From Iodidimonas muriae (GTDB lineage: Bacteria; Pseudomonadota; Alphaproteobacteria; Sphingomonadales; Rhodothalassiaceae), in contig NZ_BMOV01000005.1 of NCBI RefSeq assembly GCF_014647255.1, positions 62,001 to 126,000 of the forward strand: a stretch of 64,000 bases of DNA, given 5' to 3'. Below the pieces are notes generated by a model, which had not been told where the DNA came from, made no database searches, and saw nothing but the letters and a program-made list of their open reading frames with translations. This document shows positions 19,485 through 29,753 of the stretch, piece by piece. A program made the position numbers and the translations under genes. Numbering within the stretch: position 1 is the stretch's first letter; every line of letters begins with the position of its first letter.

Positions 19485-19513
19485 TATGTACTGCCGCAGC
19501 CATTGCTTGTCAA
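19485..19513 (-). promoter_or_regulatory. Sigma-70-type promoter upstream of ffh
   Basis: TTGACA (minus strand, 19513-19508) and TACATA (19490-19485) are 17 bases apart. The likely start of transcription lies near 19478, which would give a leader of about 180 bases before the ffh ATG at 19300. The -35 box is a full consensus match. Confidence 0.6.
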
Positions 19514-19555
19514 TGGAAAGCGGATCAGCGGGCGGCAGGCCGGAGGCTGGTGGGA

Positions 19556-20335
19556 TCAATCGAATACGGCAATGCTTTGTGTCGCTGAAATCATGGCGGT
19601 GCCATCGCGGGACCAGACCATCATGGGCTGGCTGGAATAGCCCGCCTCGATCGCTTCCGCCGTGGATTGCACAAGCCACCAGCCATCGCGGGTTTCGATG
19701 CGCTGTTGGAGCATATTGACCTGCCATGTCATGGTGCTGACCGGAACCATTTTACCTTTGGCAATAATGATGGCGGGGGGCAGGCTGTCGGCCAGTGCCA
19801 AAAGCCCTTCCACGCTTTGATGGGCTTTTATGTCCCGGTGGCGGACCCAAAACAGGACGGAGGCTTTTTCTTTGCCAGGCGGTATGGCAAGGCGCATATC
19901 GAAATGTTTGATGAAATTGGGCGCACCGGGAAGCGGCGGAATATCCAGAAGAGTTTCAGGGTCGGGCACATCGGGCATGGCTGGCGGATCAAGGGTCAGG
20001 CTAGAGCCACGCGCAGCCCCGAAGCAAAAGGTCGCGCGGGTGGCAAGGCCCTTTTCCCCCACCAGATCCACCGACAAGAAATGAACGGAGCGGCCTTGGC
20101 GTAATGGCGTTACCTTTATGGCCAGATCGCCGGATGCGGGGCCAATGAAGGCTATTTGCGCAGACCGCAAAGGGGGATTGGTGCCGTCAAGGCTTTGCCG
20201 CACCGCTTCGTAGCTGAGGGCTGTGGATAAGCCGCCATAAAGCGTGCGGCCCTGTAGCCAGTCTTCAAACACCGTGGCGCGATACCCGCTTTCCGTTTTT
20301 TCAAGACCAGACAGGAGAGACGAAAAACTGGGCAT
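19556..20335 (-). CDS. Acyl-CoA thioesterase-like double hotdog protein
   Basis: A cytoplasmic enzyme that hydrolyses acyl-CoA, by similarity to the TesB-like thioesterase domain. The N-terminal hotdog contains WLQGRTLYGG and IAFIGPASGD; the C-terminal hotdog has the 'S..W.RHRD' region and LLALADSLPPAI; both match the 4HBT_3/TesB-like domains. I chose the ATG at 20335 (260 residues) because homology begins there; the frame extends to 20410 with no ribosome site. The substrate is not known. It runs divergently from the DASS transporter gene. Confidence 0.65.
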   Translation of the reverse strand: MPSFSSLLSGLEKTESGYRATVFEDWLQGRTLYGGLSTALSYEAVRQSLDGTNPPLRSAQIAFIGPASGDLAIKVTPLRQGRSVHFLSVDLVGEKGLATRATFCFGAARGSSLTLDPPAMPDVPDPETLLDIPPLPGAPNFIKHFDMRLAIPPGKEKASVLFWVRHRDIKAHQSVEGLLALADSLPPAIIIAKGKMVPVSTMTWQVNMLQQRIETRDGWWLVQSTAEAIEAGYSSQPMMVWSRDGTAMISATQSIAVFD

Positions 20336-20558
20336 GGCGAGGGCTTTCTTGTTTTTGGTGACGGGCGGTAAGGGGAGGCTGGCTTCGCATGGTCTTGCCG
20401 GTCTTGCCATATAAATCAGGAAGGGGGCGCAGGTGAAGCCCGAAAGGGGGAGGGTTTATGTCTCTCTTTTTGCCCCCTTGCGCAGGCATCATGTGCTGTC
20501 TAGCCTTCCTTTAAAGGGGCAAGCCCATAAGCGCGCCATCATAAGAAATGGGGAAAAG

Positions 20559-22046
20559 GTGAGCGAAAACCAGATCGCGTCCGTCTTGCAGCCGCAAAAG
20601 CGCGCGCTTTATCAAAATATCGGCCTTGTTCTTGGCCCTGTGCTTGCTGTCTTGATTTTTGTTTTGCCGCCGCCTGCGGGTTTGTCCGACGATGCGTGGA
20701 TCGTTGTGGCCTTGGCGGTGTGGATGGCCAGCTGGTGGGCTGTCGAGGCGATTCCTGTGCCGGCCACATCCTTGTTGCCGCTGATTGTACTGCCGCTTGC
20801 CGGGGTGACGAGCGCCGCCGACGCCTCGCGTCCCTTTGCCGAACCGGTCATTTTTCTGCTTTTGGGCGGTTTTGTGATGGCCATGGCCATGCAGCGCTGG
20901 GGCTTGCACAAGCGCATTGCCCTTCATATCGTGGCGCGATCCGGCGACCGTCCGGGGGCGTTGATCCTGGGCTTCATGGTGGCGACGGCGCTGTTGTCCA
21001 TGTGGGTGTCCAACACCGCCACGTGCCTGATGATGCTGCCCATTGCCTTGATGGTGACCAAAACGGTTCTTGGGGATAAGGCAGGCCGCCATCCTTTTGG
21101 TCTGGCGCTTGTTTTGGGCATTGCCTGGTCGGCCAGCATTGGCGGGCTTGGCACGATTATCGGCACGCCACCCAATGCCTTTGTGGTGGGCTTCGTGCGC
21201 GAAACCCAAGGGGTGGAAATCGCCTTTATCCAATGGATGGCCTTTGGCGTGCCCGTGGTGGCGGTGATGATCCCCACCGCATGGTTTGTGCTGACCCGCC
21301 TGAGCTTTCGTTTTGCCGCAGATGATGTGCATGGAGGGCACGCGGTGGTAACGGACGCATTGGTGGATATGGGCCGGATGAGCACAGCGGAAAAGCGTGT
21401 GGCTTTGGTGTTTGCCATGGCGGGCGGGGCCTGGGCTTTGCGCTTGTTGCTGAATGATCTTCCGGGCCTTGCCTATTTGTCGGATATGAATATCGCCATT
21501 GCCGGCGCGTTGGCCATGTTCTTGGTGCCTGCGGGCAAAGGACAAAAAGACGGCGCATATCCCCAAGCGGCTTTGCTGGATTGGGATCAGGCGGCGCGGT
21601 TGCCTTGGGGGGTGTTGCTTTTATTCGGAGGCGGGCTGAGCTTGGCGGCGGCCATTCGCACCACCGGTCTGGCCCAATGGATGGGCAATGGTTTGGCCCC
21701 CCTGACGGATTTTCCGTTGATTTTTCTGATCGGGGCCATTGTGTTGCTGATCATTTTCCTGACAGAACTGACCAGCAACACGGCCACCGTGGCGGCTTTG
21801 GTGCCGATTTTGGGGTCGATCGCCGATGTGAGCGGTTTTGCGCCGATCCTGCTGGCGGCCCCTGCGGCCATGGCAGGGTCCAGCGCTTTCATGTTGCCGG
21901 TGGCCACGGCCCCCAATGCCATTGTCTATGCCAGCGGGCAGATCCGTATTCCCGATATGGTGAAGGCGGGTTTTCGGCTCAATCTGTTGGGGACGCTGGT
22001 GATCACCGTCTTGTGTTGGTGGATTGTGCCCGCCTTGTTTGGCTGA
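20559..22046 (+). CDS. DASS family (SLC13) anion/sodium symporter
   Basis: Inner-membrane secondary transporter for dicarboxylates, sulfate or related anions. It has about twelve membrane segments, and two copies of the family's Ser-Asn-Thr motif: 'SNTATCLMMLPIA' near residue 152 and 'TSNTATVAALVPI' near 405. A GTG at 20559 preceded by GGGGAAAAG gives a normal 495-residue protein; a frame 42 codons longer starts inside an unlikely basic segment. The anion cannot be read from the sequence. No transporter partner is in the neighbourhood. Confidence 0.82.
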   Translation: MSENQIASVLQPQKRALYQNIGLVLGPVLAVLIFVLPPPAGLSDDAWIVVALAVWMASWWAVEAIPVPATSLLPLIVLPLAGVTSAADASRPFAEPVIFLLLGGFVMAMAMQRWGLHKRIALHIVARSGDRPGALILGFMVATALLSMWVSNTATCLMMLPIALMVTKTVLGDKAGRHPFGLALVLGIAWSASIGGLGTIIGTPPNAFVVGFVRETQGVEIAFIQWMAFGVPVVAVMIPTAWFVLTRLSFRFAADDVHGGHAVVTDALVDMGRMSTAEKRVALVFAMAGGAWALRLLLNDLPGLAYLSDMNIAIAGALAMFLVPAGKGQKDGAYPQAALLDWDQAARLPWGVLLLFGGGLSLAAAIRTTGLAQWMGNGLAPLTDFPLIFLIGAIVLLIIFLTELTSNTATVAALVPILGSIADVSGFAPILLAAPAAMAGSSAFMLPVATAPNAIVYASGQIRIPDMVKAGFRLNLLGTLVITVLCWWIVPALFG

Positions 22047-22098
22047 TGCTGTTCTGGTGCTGGACTCGGAAGCATCTGCGCCCATATAAGGCGACACC

Positions 22099-22962
22099 AT
22101 GACCAATGCTTCGCCACTTGGCCGCCCGTTTATAAAAATGCACGGGTTGGGCAATGATTTTATCGTGTTCGATGCCCGGGAAATTCCGCTGGCTTTGACC
22201 GATGATGTCGTGCGCGCGCTTTCTGACCGGCAAACCGGCATCGGCTGCGATCAGTTGATTGTCTTGCACCCTGATAAAAAGCCGGATGCGGGTGGGCCTG
22301 CCGATCTGTTCATGGAAATTCGCAATGCCGATGGCAGCACCGTGGCTGCTTGCGGCAATGCCACACGCTGCGTGGCGCGGTTGATCTTGGAAGAAACGGG
22401 CCGTGACCGGGCATTGATCCGCACGTGCGCCGGGTTGTTGGCCGCCGACCGCGATGCCTTTGGTATCAGGGTGGATATGGGCCGCCCCGGCTTTCATTGG
22501 CAGGACCTGCCTTTGAGCCACGAGATGGATACACTGATGCTGGACCTTCATGAAGGGGGGCTGTCGCAACCCACAGCGCTTTCGATGGGCAATCCGCATC
22601 TTTTATTCTTTCTTGAAGGCGGGCTGGATGTGGATGTGCGGGCCATCGGTTCGACTTTGGAGCATCATCCGTGGTTCCCTGAAGCGGTGAATGTGTCCTT
22701 TGTGCGGGTGCTTGCCCCCGATCATTTGAGCGTTGCCACCTGGGAGCGCGGCGCCGGCTTGACGCGGGCTTGCGGCACCGGCGCTTGTGCCAGCCTTGTG
22801 GGGGCGCACCGGCGTGGCTATGCGGGCCGTGCGGCACAGATTGATATGTCTGGCGGTACCTTGCATATTCTTTGGGATGATGCGGATCATGTGCTGATGT
22901 CGGGCGATGCGGACATCGCATTTCATGGCCGTGTGGCTTTGCCCTTGGGATATGGCGCATGA
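22099..22962 (+). CDS. dapF: Diaminopimelate epimerase
   Basis: Converts LL- to meso-diaminopimelate for lysine and peptidoglycan synthesis. Both catalytic cysteines are visible: Cys85 in AACGNATR and Cys225 in ACGTGAC. The start MTNASPLGRPFIKMHGLGNDF is typical. The 287 residues are full length. The stop overlaps the mtaB start by four bases, beginning a chain of four coupled genes. Confidence 0.94.
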   Translation: MTNASPLGRPFIKMHGLGNDFIVFDAREIPLALTDDVVRALSDRQTGIGCDQLIVLHPDKKPDAGGPADLFMEIRNADGSTVAACGNATRCVARLILEETGRDRALIRTCAGLLAADRDAFGIRVDMGRPGFHWQDLPLSHEMDTLMLDLHEGGLSQPTALSMGNPHLLFFLEGGLDVDVRAIGSTLEHHPWFPEAVNVSFVRVLAPDHLSVATWERGAGLTRACGTGACASLVGAHRRGYAGRAAQIDMSGGTLHILWDDADHVLMSGDADIAFHGRVALPLGYGA

Positions 22963-24293
22963 CAGATCGTTCCACACCCGAAATAATTACCTTTGGCTGC
23001 CGTCTCAACGCCTATGAATCGCAAGTCATGCGTGACAATGCGGTGGCGGCCGGTTTGGAAAACACCATCATCGTCAATAGCTGTGCGGTGACGGCAGAAG
23101 CCATGCGTCAGGCCCGGCAAGCAATCCGCCGCGCCCGTCGCGCCCGCCCCGATGCCAAGCTGATCGTTACCGGCTGCGGAGCGCAGGTGGACCCCGCCAT
23201 GTTTTCCGAAATGGCGGAAGTGGATCATGTGATCGGCAATGCGGAAAAGATGCAGGCGAAAAGCTTTGCGGATCTGGCCATTGGCGGTGCCGAAAAAGTG
23301 CAGGTGAACGATATTTTTTCGGTCACCGAAACGGCGGGGCATCTGATTGAAGGCTTCGAAGACAAGGCGCGGGCTTTTGTCCAGATCCAGAATGGCTGCA
23401 ATCACCGATGCACCTTTTGTATCATTCCTTATGGCCGGGGCAATTCGCGCTCCGTTCCGGCGGGCGAAGTGGTGGAGCAGATCCGCCGTCTTGCGGGGAA
23501 TGGCTATGGCGAGGTGGTGCTTTCCGGCGTTGATATCACAAGCTGGGGCGCGGATCTGCCCGGCAGCCCCACCTTGGGGCGGCTGGTGCAGCAAATCCTT
23601 ACCCATGTGCCGGAGCTGCCGCGTCTGCGCATTTCTTCCATCGATTCCATCGAGGTGGATGGGCCATTGTTTGACGCCATCGTGTCGGAACGGCGTTTGA
23701 TGCCGCATTTGCATCTAAGCTTGCAGGCGGGGGACAATATGATCCTGAAGCGCATGAAGCGCCGCCACAGCCGAGACGATGCCATTGCCTTTTGCCGCGA
23801 TGTGCAGGCCAGACGGCCCGATATGGTGTTCGGGGCCGATATCATTGCGGGCTTTCCCACGGAAACCGAAGCCATGTTCCAAAAATCGCTGGATCTGGTG
23901 GAGGACTGCGACCTTACATGGCTGCATGTATTTCCTTATTCCGAACGGGAGGGCACCCCTGCGGCGCGTATGCCGCAAGTGGACGGGGCTGTGCGCAAAG
24001 AACGGGCCGCCCGCCTGCGGGCCGCAGGAGAGCGCAAAGTGGAGGCGCTTTTGGCCGGTCTTGTGGGCAAGCGCCTTCAGGTGCTGATCGAGAAAAACGG
24101 CGCTGCCGGGGCTTTGGGCCATTCCGAGCAGTTTGCTCCGGTGCGGGTGGCGGGCGATTTTGCACCCGGAACCTTGTTGGATGTACAGATAGAAGCCCAT
24201 AAAGACGGTCTGTTGCACGCTGTTGCGTTACAAACCGGTCGGGCAAAGCAAGAAGAAAAAGGCGACCATATGGAAAGAGCACTGCGCCCATGA
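22959..24293 (+). CDS. mtaB: tRNA threonylcarbamoyladenosine methylthiotransferase MtaB
   Basis: Radical SAM enzyme that adds a methylthio group to t6A37 in ANN-decoding tRNAs. The N-terminal UPF0004 domain has cysteines 14, 42 and 73 for the auxiliary cluster; the radical SAM cysteines are 147, 151 and 154 (CNHRCTFC). A TRAM-like C-terminal stretch follows. The order TFGCRLNAYES at the N-terminus points to MtaB and not MiaB or RimO. It is coupled to dapF and ftsY by four-base overlaps. Confidence 0.9.
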   Translation: MTDRSTPEIITFGCRLNAYESQVMRDNAVAAGLENTIIVNSCAVTAEAMRQARQAIRRARRARPDAKLIVTGCGAQVDPAMFSEMAEVDHVIGNAEKMQAKSFADLAIGGAEKVQVNDIFSVTETAGHLIEGFEDKARAFVQIQNGCNHRCTFCIIPYGRGNSRSVPAGEVVEQIRRLAGNGYGEVVLSGVDITSWGADLPGSPTLGRLVQQILTHVPELPRLRISSIDSIEVDGPLFDAIVSERRLMPHLHLSLQAGDNMILKRMKRRHSRDDAIAFCRDVQARRPDMVFGADIIAGFPTETEAMFQKSLDLVEDCDLTWLHVFPYSEREGTPAARMPQVDGAVRKERAARLRAAGERKVEALLAGLVGKRLQVLIEKNGAAGALGHSEQFAPVRVAGDFAPGTLLDVQIEAHKDGLLHAVALQTGRAKQEEKGDHMERALRP

Positions 24294-25234
24294 CGGAACA
24301 GAAGAAATCCTGGTTTCGGCGGCTGACAGAGGGGCTGAAACGCTCCACCGGCGCCTTGTCTGGCGGCATTGGTGATATTTTCACCAAAAGGCGGCTGGAT
24401 GATGCGGCACTGGAAGAACTGGAAGACCTGCTGATTACGTCGGATCTTGGGGTGTCGGTGGCATCGAAACTGACCCAATTCTTGGCGCGGGAGCGTTTTG
24501 GCAAGGAAATCTCTGCCGAAGATGTGCGCGGTGTTTTGGCGGGTTATCTCACGGAGATTTTGGCGCCCGTGGCCAAACCTTTGGCGATCGATCCGGCTCA
24601 TTGCCCCCATGTGATCTTGATGGCGGGGGTGAATGGCGCGGGCAAAACCACCACCATCGGCAAGCTGGCGCAGCAATTTCGTGACCAGGGCAAATCGGTG
24701 ATGTTGGCGGCGGGCGATACATTTCGCGCGGCGGCGGTGGAGCAGTTGCAGGTGTGGGGCGAGCGCACCGGCTGCCCCGTGGTGACAACCAGACTGGGCG
24801 GTGATGCGGCGGGGCTGGCGTTCGAGGCCATGACCCGCGCCAAGGCCGAAAATGTGGATGTGTTGATGATCGACACCGCCGGACGGCTGCAAAACCGCAC
24901 GGAACTGATGGAAGAACTGGCGAAAATCGTGCGGGTGATCCGCAAGCAGGATGAAACCGCCCCCCATGATGCACTGATCGTGCTGGATGCCAGCACTGGC
25001 CAGAATGCCATCAATCAGGTGAAGGTGTTTTCCGAGGTGGCGCAGCTGACAGGCATTGTCATGACCAAGCTGGATGGCTCGGCCAGAGGCGGTGTTCTGG
25101 TGGCGGCGGCGGAACAATTCGGCCTGCCCATCCATGCGGTGGGCGTGGGAGAAGGGGTGGAGGATTTGCGGCCCTTTGATGCCGAAATTTTCGCCCGTAC
25201 CCTTGTAGGGCTTGAGGTGGAAGACGCCGCGTGA
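24290..25234 (+). CDS. ftsY: SRP receptor GTPase FtsY
   Basis: Membrane-associated partner of Ffh that brings ribosomes to the translocon. The 314 residues consist of the N and G domains only, with the P loop GVNGAGKT (113-120); the long acidic A domain of E. coli is missing, as usual in Alphaproteobacteria. A basic N-terminus with aromatic residues (KKSWFRRL) may serve as membrane anchor. It is coupled to mtaB and zapE. Confidence 0.94.
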   Translation: MTEQKKSWFRRLTEGLKRSTGALSGGIGDIFTKRRLDDAALEELEDLLITSDLGVSVASKLTQFLARERFGKEISAEDVRGVLAGYLTEILAPVAKPLAIDPAHCPHVILMAGVNGAGKTTTIGKLAQQFRDQGKSVMLAAGDTFRAAAVEQLQVWGERTGCPVVTTRLGGDAAGLAFEAMTRAKAENVDVLMIDTAGRLQNRTELMEELAKIVRVIRKQDETAPHDALIVLDASTGQNAINQVKVFSEVAQLTGIVMTKLDGSARGGVLVAAAEQFGLPIHAVGVGEGVEDLRPFDAEIFARTLVGLEVEDAA

Positions 25235-26418
25235 ATGATTTGAGCTGGATTCCTCGGCCAGACGATGGCCCCATTGCTGCCTATAATGCGTTGGTAAAGG
25301 CGGGGGATTTGCGCCCTGATCCGGTGCAGGCGGATGTGGTGGCGCATCTGGAAACGCTGCAAAAGGCACTGTTCGACCATCATTGTGCCGGTGATCGTGG
25401 GCAGGGGCTGTTTTCCCGGCTGTTCAAAAAAACCTCTCGGCCGCCAAACGGGCTTTATCTGTGGGGCGGTGTGGGGCGCGGCAAATCCATGCTGATGGAT
25501 CTGTTTTTCGCCACCGCCCCCATTCAGCATAAGCGTCGGGTGCATTTTCACGAATTCATGCTGGATGTGCATGCGCGTCTCAATGAATGGCGCGGCCTTA
25601 GCCCCATGGAGCGCAAACAGCGCGGCGGAGATGCCCGGTCTGATGATCCCATCCCGCCGGTGGCGGCAAGCCTTGCACGGGAAGCCTGCTTGCTGTGCTT
25701 TGATGAATTTCACGTCACCGATGTGGCGGATGCGATGATCTTGGGGCGGCTGTTTACAGAATTTCTGGCACATGGACTGGTGATCGTCGCCACATCCAAT
25801 CGCCCCCCCGACGATCTTTATAAAGATGGTTTGAATCGCCAGCTTTTCCTGCCCTTTATCGACTTGCTGAAAAGCCGTTTCGATATCATCGGGCTGAATG
25901 GTCCCACTGATTACCGGCTGGAACGTATGCGCGGCATGGATACATGGCTGGTGCCGGTGAATGCGGAAACGACTGAGGCCTTGAGCCGCGATTTTTTTCG
26001 CCTCACCGACCGCGATGTGGACAATGAGCGTGATGTGCCTTCTGATAAAATCGAAGCACAAGGTCGCGAGATCTTCGTGCCCAAAGCCTGCAAGGGGGTG
26101 GCGGTTTTCTCGTTCAAGCGGCTGTGTGCCAACCCTTTGGGGGCGGCGGATTATCTGGCCATCGCCCATCGTTATCATACGGTGATTGTGGTGGCTGTGC
26201 CGCAAATGGGGCCGGCCCAGCGCAATGAAGCCAAGCGGTTCACCACCTTGGTGGATGTGCTTTATGAGCAGAATGTGAAGCTGTTGGCTTCGGCCCAGGC
26301 CCAACCGCAAGATCTTTATAAAAATGGCTCTGAGTCGTTTGAATTCGAGCGTACAGTGTCGCGCTTGCTGGAAATGCAATCACAAGATTATCTGAAGCGT
26401 GGTCACGGGGTCCGATAA
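25231..26418 (+). CDS. zapE: Cell division ATPase ZapE (AFG1 family)
   Basis: ATPase of the AFG1/ZapE family, linked to Z-ring constriction and oxidative-stress handling. The P loop is GGVGRGKS (79-86) and the Walker B segment reads LLCFDEFHVTD. The 395 residues are full length. It begins with GTG, four bases inside the end of ftsY. No gene follows in its operon before the mdh promoter region. Confidence 0.9.
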   Translation: MNDLSWIPRPDDGPIAAYNALVKAGDLRPDPVQADVVAHLETLQKALFDHHCAGDRGQGLFSRLFKKTSRPPNGLYLWGGVGRGKSMLMDLFFATAPIQHKRRVHFHEFMLDVHARLNEWRGLSPMERKQRGGDARSDDPIPPVAASLAREACLLCFDEFHVTDVADAMILGRLFTEFLAHGLVIVATSNRPPDDLYKDGLNRQLFLPFIDLLKSRFDIIGLNGPTDYRLERMRGMDTWLVPVNAETTEALSRDFFRLTDRDVDNERDVPSDKIEAQGREIFVPKACKGVAVFSFKRLCANPLGAADYLAIAHRYHTVIVVAVPQMGPAQRNEAKRFTTLVDVLYEQNVKLLASAQAQPQDLYKNGSESFEFERTVSRLLEMQSQDYLKRGHGVR

Positions 26419-27627
<1,209 letters not shown>

Positions 27628-27677
27628 TCACCCTTTCTGGTGGTGGACCGATGTGATCCTGACAAGGAAGCGACTGA

Positions 27678-28847
27678 ATGAATATTCATGAATATCAGGC
27701 GAAAAGCCTGCTCAAAAAATACGGTGCGGCCGTGCTTGGCGGGGGCGTTGCTTATACCCCGGCCGAAGCTGTGGACGCTGCAAAAGCGCTGGGTGGCCCT
27801 GTGTGGGTTGTGAAAGCGCAGATCCACGCGGGCGGTCGCGGTAAAGGCGGCGGCGTGAAGGTGGTGAAGTCCATCCAGGAAGTGGAAGATTGCGCCCGCA
27901 ATATGCTGGGTATGCAGCTTGTGACGCACCAGACCGGCCCCGAAGGCAAAGAGGTGCGCCGCGTTTATATCGAAGATGGCTGCGCCATTGATAAAGAGCT
28001 TTATCTGTCGATTCTTGTGGATAGGGCGTCCGGACGTCCGGCGATCATCGCCTCCACCGAAGGCGGGATGGATATCGAGGAAGTGGCGGCCAAAACGCCG
28101 GAAAAAATCCATACCATCACCATCGACCCGGCCACGGGCCTGATGCCCCATCATCAGCGGCGCGTGGCTTTCAGCCTTGGGCTTTCCGGTGATGCGTTGA
28201 AAAAAACCATGAAGGTGGTGAAGGCGCTTTATGATGCCTTTATCGATCTGGATGCCAGCCTTTTGGAAGTGAACCCGCTTGTTGTCACCAAAGACAATGA
28301 CGTGGTGGTTCTGGACGCCAAAATGTCCTTCGATGGCAATGCTTTGTTCCGTCATCCCGATGTGCGCGAACTGCGCGACGAATCGGAAGAAGACGAAATG
28401 GAACTGCGCGCAGCCAAACACGAGCTGAATTATATCCGCCTGGATGGTTCTATCGGCTGCATGGTGAATGGCGCCGGTCTGGCCATGGCCACCATGGATA
28501 TCATCAAGCTGAAAGGTGGCGAACCTGCCAATTTCCTTGATGTGGGCGGTGGCGCTACCAAAGAGCGTGTGACCGAAGCCTTCAAGATCATCTTGTCCGA
28601 TGAAAATGTTGAAGCCATTCTTGTGAACATCTTTGGCGGCATCATGCGGTGCGACATCATCGCCGAGGGCATTATCACGGCAGCCCGGGAAGTGAACCTG
28701 ACCGTTCCTTTGGTTGTGCGTTTGGCCGGAACCAATGTGGAACTGGGCAAGCAGATGCTGAGTGAATCCGGTTTGGCGATTACCGCTGCCGACGATCTGA
28801 ATGACGCCGCCGTGAAAGCGGTCGCCGCTGTAAAAGGGGAGGCATAA
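27678..28847 (+). CDS. sucC: Succinyl-CoA synthetase beta subunit
   Basis: ATP-grasp subunit, 389 residues, which forms succinate and a nucleoside triphosphate from succinyl-CoA with SucD. It begins [16 protein letters not shown] and contains the [14 protein letters not shown] nucleotide region and [10 protein letters not shown] near the C-terminus. It ends 4 bases before sucD. Confidence 0.95.
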   Translation: MNIHEYQAKSLLKKYGAAVLGGGVAYTPAEAVDAAKALGGPVWVVKAQIHAGGRGKGGGVKVVKSIQEVEDCARNMLGMQLVTHQTGPEGKEVRRVYIEDGCAIDKELYLSILVDRASGRPAIIASTEGGMDIEEVAAKTPEKIHTITIDPATGLMPHHQRRVAFSLGLSGDALKKTMKVVKALYDAFIDLDASLLEVNPLVVTKDNDVVVLDAKMSFDGNALFRHPDVRELRDESEEDEMELRAAKHELNYIRLDGSIGCMVNGAGLAMATMDIIKLKGGEPANFLDVGGGATKERVTEAFKIILSDENVEAILVNIFGGIMRCDIIAEGIITAAREVNLTVPLVVRLAGTNVELGKQMLSESGLAITAADDLNDAAVKAVAAVKGEA

Positions 28848-28851
28848 GCCA

Positions 28852-29727
28852 ATGGCTGTCCTCGTTGATAAAAATACCAAGGTTATTTGTCAGGGCTTCA
28901 CAGGAAGTCAGGGCACGTTCCATTCGGAACAGGCTATTGCTTATGGCACCCAGATGGTTGGCGGTGTGACGCCGGGCAAAGGCGGCACCAAGCATTTGGA
29001 CCTGCCGGTGTTCGATACGGTATATGATGCCCGCGAAAAAACCGGGGCCAATGCCAGCGCCATTTATGTGCCGCCGCCTTTTGCTGCCGATGCCATTTTG
29101 GAAGCCATCGATGCAGGTATCGAATTGATCGTTACCATCACCGAAGGGATTCCGGTGCTGGATATGGTGCGGGTGAAGCGTGCCTTGTCCAATTCCTCTT
29201 CGCGTCTCGTGGGGCCGAACTGCCCCGGCGTCATCACGCCGGATGCTTGCAAGATCGGCATCATGCCCGGCCATATTCATCGCCGTGGTTCGGTGGGGAT
29301 CGTGTCGCGGTCCGGGACGCTAACCTATGAAGCCGTGGCGCAAACCACCGCTGCCGGTCTGGGGCAATCCACCTGCGTCGGCATTGGCGGCGATCCGGTG
29401 AATGGCACCAATTTCATCGACGTGCTGGACCTGTTCTTGGCCGATGATGAAACCCAATCCATTATCATGATTGGTGAAATCGGTGGATCTGCGGAAGAAG
29501 AAGCGGCAGAGTTTCTGGCGCAATCCAAGGTGAAAAAGCCGGTTGTCGGGTTCGTTGCCGGACGCACAGCACCTCCGGGCCGTACTATGGGCCATGCGGG
29601 TGCGATCGTTTCTGGTGGCAAAGGCGGTGCCGAGGATAAGATCGCGGCGATGAAGGAAGCGGGCATTGTCGTTGCTGACAGCCCGGCCTCGCTGGGAACC
29701 ACTCTTGTTGACGTGTTAAAGGGCTGA
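28852..29727 (+). CDS. sucD: Succinyl-CoA synthetase alpha subunit
   Basis: CoA-binding subunit of the succinyl-CoA synthetase, 291 residues. The phosphohistidine of catalysis is His248 in [10 protein letters not shown]. The first residues, up to [14 protein letters not shown], carry the CoA-binding turn. It is separated from sucC by 4 bases and from sucA by 26. Confidence 0.95.
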   Translation: MAVLVDKNTKVICQGFTGSQGTFHSEQAIAYGTQMVGGVTPGKGGTKHLDLPVFDTVYDAREKTGANASAIYVPPPFAADAILEAIDAGIELIVTITEGIPVLDMVRVKRALSNSSSRLVGPNCPGVITPDACKIGIMPGHIHRRGSVGIVSRSGTLTYEAVAQTTAAGLGQSTCVGIGGDPVNGTNFIDVLDLFLADDETQSIIMIGEIGGSAEEEAAEFLAQSKVKKPVVGFVAGRTAPPGRTMGHAGAIVSGGKGGAEDKIAAMKEAGIVVADSPASLGTTLVDVLKG

Positions 29728-29753
29728 ATGCCTTCTTATAGGGAGACTCATTG

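Noticed and set aside
20511-21566. Long antisense reading frame over the DASS transporter
   Set aside because: It lies on the reverse of a well-supported gene, has the histidine- and glutamine-rich composition of a shadow frame and no ribosome site.
25015-26379. 454-codon antisense frame over ftsY and zapE
   Set aside because: Opposite to two well-supported genes with motifs in place; no evidence of its own.
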